Both the position numbers and the translations under genes were made by a program. The notes under the pieces are model-generated. The model saw only the letters and a program-made list of their open reading frames with translations, did not search any database and had not been told where the DNA came from. From Nioella sp. MMSF_3534 (GTDB lineage Bacteria > Pseudomonadota > Alphaproteobacteria > Rhodobacterales > Rhodobacteraceae): a stretch of DNA of 64,000 bases. Shown here in pieces: positions 59,961-64,000 of this stretch. Each line of letters begins with the position of its first letter. Within the stretch, counting starts at the first letter, position 1. The stretch spans positions 23,253 to 87,252 of the forward strand of contig NZ_JASHJX010000012.1 of the NCBI RefSeq assembly GCF_030732985.1, written 5' to 3'.

Positions 59961-59987
59961 GGCCCGCGTGGCCCGAGGAGACATCGC

Positions 59988-60602
59988 ATGAGTGAAGACG
60001 CCCTTCGCGAACTGGCCGAATTGATCACCCTCAAGCAGGGTGACGCGGTTATCGGCACCGAGATTGCCCATGGCGAGCTGACGGTGGAGATTACGCTGGC
60101 CTCTATCCCGGCCTTCATGGAGTTCCTGAAGACCGACACCGCCTGCCGCTTTTCCACGCTGGTGGACATCACCGCCGTGGATTACCCGAGCCGCGACAAG
60201 CGCTTCGACATGGTCTGGCATTTCCTGTCGATGTACCAGAACCATCGCATCCGGGTGAAAACCCAGATCCGCGAGGATGACATGGTGCCCTCGATCACCG
60301 GTGTCTATCCGGCGGCCAACTGGTTCGAGCGGGAAGTGTTCGACATGTATGGTGTGCTCTTCTCCGGCCATCCGGATCTGCGCCGCATCCTGACCGATTA
60401 CGGCTTCCGGGGATATCCGCTGCGCAAGGATTTCCCGACCACGGGCTATACCGAACTGCGCTATGACGAGGCCCTGAAGCGCGTGGTCTATGAGCCGGTG
60501 AAGCTGGTTCAGGACTATCGCCAGTTCGATTTCATGAGCCCCTGGGAAGGTGCCGAGTATATCCTGCCCGGCGACGAGAAACCCGAGGCCGCGAAAGGCT
60601 GA
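59988..60602 (+). CDS. nuoC: NADH-quinone oxidoreductase subunit C
   Basis: A 204-residue 30-kDa subunit lying beside NuoD in the peripheral arm. Family text [62 protein letters not shown] segments ([25 protein letters not shown]) and GYTELRYDE is unambiguous. It is separate from nuoD, as in other Alphaproteobacteria. GAGGAGAC precedes the ATG. Confidence 0.96.
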   Translation: MSEDALRELAELITLKQGDAVIGTEIAHGELTVEITLASIPAFMEFLKTDTACRFSTLVDITAVDYPSRDKRFDMVWHFLSMYQNHRIRVKTQIREDDMVPSITGVYPAANWFEREVFDMYGVLFSGHPDLRRILTDYGFRGYPLRKDFPTTGYTELRYDEALKRVVYEPVKLVQDYRQFDFMSPWEGAEYILPGDEKPEAAKG

Positions 60603-60610
60603 TCACGGTC

Positions 60611-61480
60611 ATGGCACAGGCGACACTCCTTTTCGGGATCGGCGCGGCGAAGGCAGGGACGACCTGGCTTTACCGCTATCTTGCCGCACATCCCGAGGTG
60701 CGCCTGCCGGCTGTCAAGGAACTGCACTATTTCGACACCTGCGAGACGGGCAAATTCGACCGGCAGGTGCAACGGATGACCCGCGAACGCAAGCGCCGCA
60801 AGGACCGGCTGCCCACGGGCGACGCACGGCTGGACAAGCGGCTGCAACGCGAAGTCTGGGCCTATACCGGCTGGCTCAATGTGATCCGCGAGGGGCGGAA
60901 CGATGCGGGCTATATGGCGTTTCTCAATCACAACGCTGGCGAAGCGAAACTGGTGGGGGACATCACCCCGGCCTATGCAACGCTGTCCGAGGCCAGCCTG
61001 TCGCGCATGGCCGCACTGGCCCCGGTCACGCGCTTCGTCTTCCTGATGCGCGACCCGCTGGACCGGCTGTGGTCCAATATCCGCATGGCCGCGACCCGCA
61101 AGGGCGGCGATCTGGCCGCGACGGCGGGGGCGCTGCTGGACAAGGTGCTTGGCGGCGAGGATCAGACCATGGCGGCGCGCTGCGACTATGCGGGCACGCT
61201 GGCGCGACTGAATGCGGCGGTGGAACCGGCGAAGGTGTTCACGGCCTTTTACGAAACCCTCTTCCAGCCCGACACGCTGGCCCGGCTCAGCGGCTTTCTC
61301 GGCATTGCCGAACGGCCCGCCAATACCGAGGCGCGGGTTCTGGCGGGGGAAGACCTGACGATGACCGAGGCGCAGCGCGCCCGCGCGATGGCGTGGCTTG
61401 CCCCTCAATACGCGGCGGTCGAGACCCGGATGGGGTCGCTGCCCGCCCGCTGGACGGATAACATGGAGGCGCTGGCATGA
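60611..61480 (+). CDS. Sulfotransferase-family protein inside the nuo operon
   Basis: A 289-residue PAPS-dependent sulfotransferase-fold protein. The 5'-phosphosulfate loop is [17 protein letters not shown] (Lys14, GTT 16-18) followed by [15 protein letters not shown], and the 3'-phosphate-binding segment is [16 protein letters not shown] (Arg and Ser). It would transfer sulfate to an unknown acceptor such as a sugar or lipid. It starts 8 bases after nuoC, and its stop overlaps the nuoD ATG by 4 bases, so it is embedded in the operon rather than a disruption. Confidence 0.85.
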   Translation: MAQATLLFGIGAAKAGTTWLYRYLAAHPEVRLPAVKELHYFDTCETGKFDRQVQRMTRERKRRKDRLPTGDARLDKRLQREVWAYTGWLNVIREGRNDAGYMAFLNHNAGEAKLVGDITPAYATLSEASLSRMAALAPVTRFVFLMRDPLDRLWSNIRMAATRKGGDLAATAGALLDKVLGGEDQTMAARCDYAGTLARLNAAVEPAKVFTAFYETLFQPDTLARLSGFLGIAERPANTEARVLAGEDLTMTEAQRARAMAWLAPQYAAVETRMGSLPARWTDNMEALA

Positions 61481-62700
61481 TGGATGGCGGCAAAGGCTTC
61501 GAAGACGCCCTGACAGGCGAACAGAAGATCCGGAATTTCAACATCAACTTCGGGCCTCAGCACCCGGCGGCACACGGCGTGCTGCGTCTGGTGCTGGAGC
61601 TTGACGGCGAGATCGTCGAGCGTTGCGACCCGCATATCGGCCTGCTGCATCGCGGGACCGAGAAGCTGATGGAATCGCGCACCTATCTGCAGAACCTGCC
61701 GTACTTTGACCGGCTCGATTACGTGGCGCCGATGAACCAGGAACATGCCTGGTGTCTGGCCATCGAGAAGCTGACCGGCGTGGAAGTTCCGCGTCGCGCG
61801 TCGCTGATCCGCGTTCTTTATTCCGAGATTGGCCGGGTTCTGAACCACCTGCTGAACGTGACCACTCAGGCCATGGACGTGGGCGCGCTGACCCCGCCGC
61901 TCTGGGGCTTTGAGGAACGCGAGAAGCTGATGGTCTTCTATGAACGCGCTTGCGGCGCCCGCCTGCACGCCGCCTATTTCCGCCCCGGTGGCGTTCATCA
62001 GGACCTGCCGCCGGAACTGCTGGACGATATCGAGACCTGGGCCAATGAGTTTCCCGCCAAACTAGACGATATCGACGGGCTGCTGACCGAAAACCGCATC
62101 TTCAAGCAGCGCAACGCCGATATCGGTGTGGTGAGCGAGCAGGAGATTCTCGACTGGGGCTTCTCGGGTGTGATGGTGCGCGGATCGGGCCTGGCCTGGG
62201 ATTTGCGCCGCGCGCAGCCCTATGAATGCTATGACGAGTTCGAGTTCCAGATCCCCGTGGGCAAGAATGGCGACTGCTATGACCGCTACCTGTGCCGCAT
62301 GGAAGAGATGCGCCAGTCGGTCCACATCATCCATCAGGCGATTGCCAAGCTGCGCGCGCCGGAAGGCCAAGGCGACGTGCTGGCACGCGGCAAGATCACG
62401 CCGCCGAAGCGGGGGGATATGAAGACCTCGATGGAGGCGCTCATTCACCACTTCAAGCTCTATACCGAGGGCTTTCACGTCCCGGCAGGCGAGGTCTATG
62501 CGGCGGTCGAGGCCCCCAAGGGCGAGTTCGGCGTCTACCTTGTCGCGGACGGGTCGAACAAACCCTACAAGGCCAAGATCCGCGCGCCGGGCTACCTGCA
62601 CCTGCAAGCGATGGACCATGTCGCGGGCGGCCACCAGCTGGCCGACGTCGCGGCCATCATCGGCACCATGGATGTGGTGTTCGGGGAGATCGACAGATAA
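61477..62700 (+). CDS. nuoD: NADH-quinone oxidoreductase subunit D
   Basis: A 407-residue 49-kDa subunit forming the quinone cavity. [39 protein letters not shown] and the hydrogenase-like C-terminus [36 protein letters not shown] are all intact. Tandem ATGs begin at 61477, overlapping the sulfotransferase stop. Its TAA shares an A with the next ATG. Confidence 0.97.
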   Translation: MMDGGKGFEDALTGEQKIRNFNINFGPQHPAAHGVLRLVLELDGEIVERCDPHIGLLHRGTEKLMESRTYLQNLPYFDRLDYVAPMNQEHAWCLAIEKLTGVEVPRRASLIRVLYSEIGRVLNHLLNVTTQAMDVGALTPPLWGFEEREKLMVFYERACGARLHAAYFRPGGVHQDLPPELLDDIETWANEFPAKLDDIDGLLTENRIFKQRNADIGVVSEQEILDWGFSGVMVRGSGLAWDLRRAQPYECYDEFEFQIPVGKNGDCYDRYLCRMEEMRQSVHIIHQAIAKLRAPEGQGDVLARGKITPPKRGDMKTSMEALIHHFKLYTEGFHVPAGEVYAAVEAPKGEFGVYLVADGSNKPYKAKIRAPGYLHLQAMDHVAGGHQLADVAAIIGTMDVVFGEIDR

Positions 62701-62867
62701 TGCTCACCAATATCGGTCTTCCGGGTCTGCTGATGGTTGCGATGCTGACGACTGGCGCGGGGCCTATCCTGCTGACCGGGATAGCCACCACGCAGGTGGT
62801 TCAGCCCATTCCCATGACAGGCTCCGCGCCCTATCTTGTGGCGCCGTTCGGGGGAGATTACAGGTGA
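62700..62867 (+). CDS. Small hydrophobic protein after nuoD
   Basis: A 55-residue protein, [21 protein letters not shown] at the start and a short polar end APFGGDYR. It has one likely span or an uncleaved signal, and a proline-rich middle (QVVQPIPMTGS). It begins within the nuoD stop (TAATG) and overlaps the next gene's GTG by 4 bases, which argues strongly that it is translated. Family not recognised; it could be a lineage-specific complex I accessory peptide or simply a coupling ORF. Confidence 0.55.
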   Translation: MLTNIGLPGLLMVAMLTTGAGPILLTGIATTQVVQPIPMTGSAPYLVAPFGGDYR

Positions 62868-63232
62868 GCTTCTCCCTTCTCACGACGATATGCGGCGGTG
62901 TCACCGTCCTGATCCTGGCCCTGTTGGCCTGGGCGTTCTGGACCGATCCCGCCAAAGGGTTGGAACAGACCACGCATCGTCTTGAGAAGCTGCCAACCGT
63001 GATGGCCGACCGCTACACCGCCTTCGCGGTGCTGGCGCTTGTCTTCACGATCTACGGGGATCTCAACGTCCTCATCGCCCTTTTCGCCGTCTGCGCCTTC
63101 ATGGGCTTTGCCGATGGCCTGATCTACGCCCGCGCCGGGCATCCGCATATGAAACACACGATCTCGGGTGTGCTGTCGTCGGTGGCTTTGGCCATCGCCA
63201 CCGCCGCCCGTGTGACCGAAGGAGCCAGCTAA
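62864..63232 (+). CDS. Membrane protein of unknown function between nuoD and nuoE
   Basis: A 122-residue protein with GTG start. It has an N-terminal span ([24 protein letters not shown]) followed by three more hydrophobic segments ([56 protein letters not shown]). The layout is that of small four-span membrane proteins of the DUF4267/DUF4345 kind, but family membership is not certain. Overlaps on both sides place it in the nuo operon. It may be a complex I assembly or accessory factor; no direct evidence. Confidence 0.65.
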   Translation: MSFSLLTTICGGVTVLILALLAWAFWTDPAKGLEQTTHRLEKLPTVMADRYTAFAVLALVFTIYGDLNVLIALFAVCAFMGFADGLIYARAGHPHMKHTISGVLSSVALAIATAARVTEGAS

Positions 63233-64000
63233 TGCTTCGCCGCCTCTACCACGACCAGCCCGAAAGCTTTGCCTTCACCCCCGCCAATCTGGCCTGGGCC
63301 GAGGCGCAGATCACCAAGTATCCCGAAGGCCGCGCGCAATCGGCGGTGATCCCTCTGCTGTGGCGGGCGCAGGAACAGGAAGGCTGGCTGACCCGGCCCG
63401 CGATCGAGGCCGTGGCCGACATGCTGGGGATGACCTATATCCGCACGCTGGAAGTGGCGACCTTCTACTTCATGTTCCAGCTGCAGCCCGTGGGCGCGAT
63501 TGCCCATGTGCAGGTTTGCGGCACCACGTCGTGTATGATCTGCGGCGCGGAAGACCTGATTGCCGTCTGCAAGGACAAGATCGCCGCCAACGCGCATGAG
63601 CTGTCTTCGGATGGCAATTTCAGCTGGGAAGAGGTGGAATGCCTGGGCGCCTGCGCGAATGCGCCTATGGTGCAGATCGGCAAGGATTACTACGAGGATC
63701 TGACGGCTGAGAAATTCGGCTGGATTCTGGACGAACTGGCCGCGGGCCGTGTGCCCACCCCCGGCCCGCAGAACGGGCGCTACGCGTCGGAACCCCTGTC
63801 CGGTCTGACCTCGCTCAAGGATCATGAGGCCGGGCGCGATGAGCTGAACGCCTCGGCCCGTCTGGCCGCCGATATCGGCGACACCGTCAAGCGGATCGAC
63901 GGCACCGAAGTGCCGCTGCTGGCGCCCTGGGGCAAGCAATCCGGTGCTGAGGCCGCCACCGAGGCCCCGGCCACGCCCGCCCCTGCCGCGGAACCCGCCC
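63232..64000 (+). CDS. nuoE: NADH-quinone oxidoreductase subunit E, 3' end outside the window
   Basis: The 24-kDa flavoprotein-module subunit with the N1a [2Fe-2S] cluster: [13 protein letters not shown] and [13 protein letters not shown] supply the four cysteines. The start [38 protein letters not shown] N-terminus follows GAAGGAG at 63218. The core ends near residue 170. An Ala/Pro-rich tail ([15 protein letters not shown]) then runs off the window edge, a known alphaproteobacterial extension. Shares one base with the preceding stop. Confidence 0.95.
   Translation, partial: MLRRLYHDQPESFAFTPANLAWAEAQITKYPEGRAQSAVIPLLWRAQEQEGWLTRPAIEAVADMLGMTYIRTLEVATFYFMFQLQPVGAIAHVQVCGTTSCMICGAEDLIAVCKDKIAANAHELSSDGNFSWEEVECLGACANAPMVQIGKDYYEDLTAEKFGWILDELAAGRVPTPGPQNGRYASEPLSGLTSLKDHEAGRDELNASARLAADIGDTVKRIDGTEVPLLAPWGKQSGAEAATEAPATPAPAAEPA

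Noticed and set aside
1..64000. Prophage, genomic toxin-antitoxin, defence or secretion system
   Set aside because: No integrase, capsid, restriction, Cas, toxin or secretion motifs were recognised in any plausible gene.

Overview
The window looks like a chromosomal segment of a high-GC alphaproteobacterium of the Rhodobacteraceae (Roseobacter/Paracoccus relatives). The evidence is gene content and order: a murA, DUF2948, hisD, UPF0262, LMW-phosphatase, infA, maf, RNase E/G-like, yacG housekeeping block; an alphaproteobacterial nuoABC..DE operon; a TAXI-TRAP transporter; a glxBCD/glnT-type cluster; a heterotetrameric sarcosine oxidase; a taurine-type ABC system; and an ECF41 sigma factor. No phage, CRISPR array or intact insertion sequence was seen. 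One tRNA gene (Thr, anticodon GGU) is present.

Layout. 1-8.8 kb: 3' part of glmM, an EamA exporter, a molybdenum hydroxylase pair (iorAB-like), a glutathionyl-hydroquinone reductase, a ThDP-dependent decarboxylase and a divergent LysR regulator. 8.9-12.5 kb: TAXI-TRAP transporter plus RidA. 12.5-18.8 kb (minus strand): glxB-glxC-glxD-gmaS/glnT-glxA, which are N-methylglutamate synthase-like subunits, a GS-III-type ligase and a GlxA regulator, with a cupin/XRE regulator behind them. 19-20.4 kb: a HAD-like protein and a secreted tandem-repeat protein broken by one amber codon. 20.4-29.5 kb: a divergent, GntR-controlled island with an amino-acid-type ABC transporter, two aldo/keto reductases (one fused to RidA), a small TIGR04076-like protein and a short aspartate-dehydrogenase-like protein. 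Its substrate is unknown. 29.5-41 kb: a seven-gene operon (DMGDH-like, MttB-like, TetR, soxBDAG) facing a solute-binding protein gene across a promoter region with two matching palindromes. 41-41.9 kb: an unassigned stretch, then tRNA-Thr. 42-53.2 kb: the murA...yacG block, interrupted twice by accessory genes. 53.4-56.7 kb: tauABC-type importer whose permease carries an extra periplasmic domain. 57-58.8 kb: ECF41 module with a matching promoter. 59-64 kb: nuoA, B, C, a sulfotransferase gene, nuoD, two small membrane-protein genes and the start of nuoE.

How the parts fit. Much of the accessory DNA concerns small nitrogenous compounds: methylated amines and betaines (glx/gma, DMGDH, MttB, sarcosine oxidase), imino intermediates (two RidA domains, an aspartate-dehydrogenase-like protein) and taurine-like sulfonates. 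Local regulators (LysR, GlxA, XRE-cupin, GntR, TetR, HxlR, ECF41) mostly sit next to plausible operators. The strongest regulatory readings are the two GACA-N4-TGTC palindromes flanking the methylamine operon promoter and the ECF41 promoter TGTCACA-N16-CGTC. Assignments rest on reading motifs, lengths and context by eye; no database search was run.
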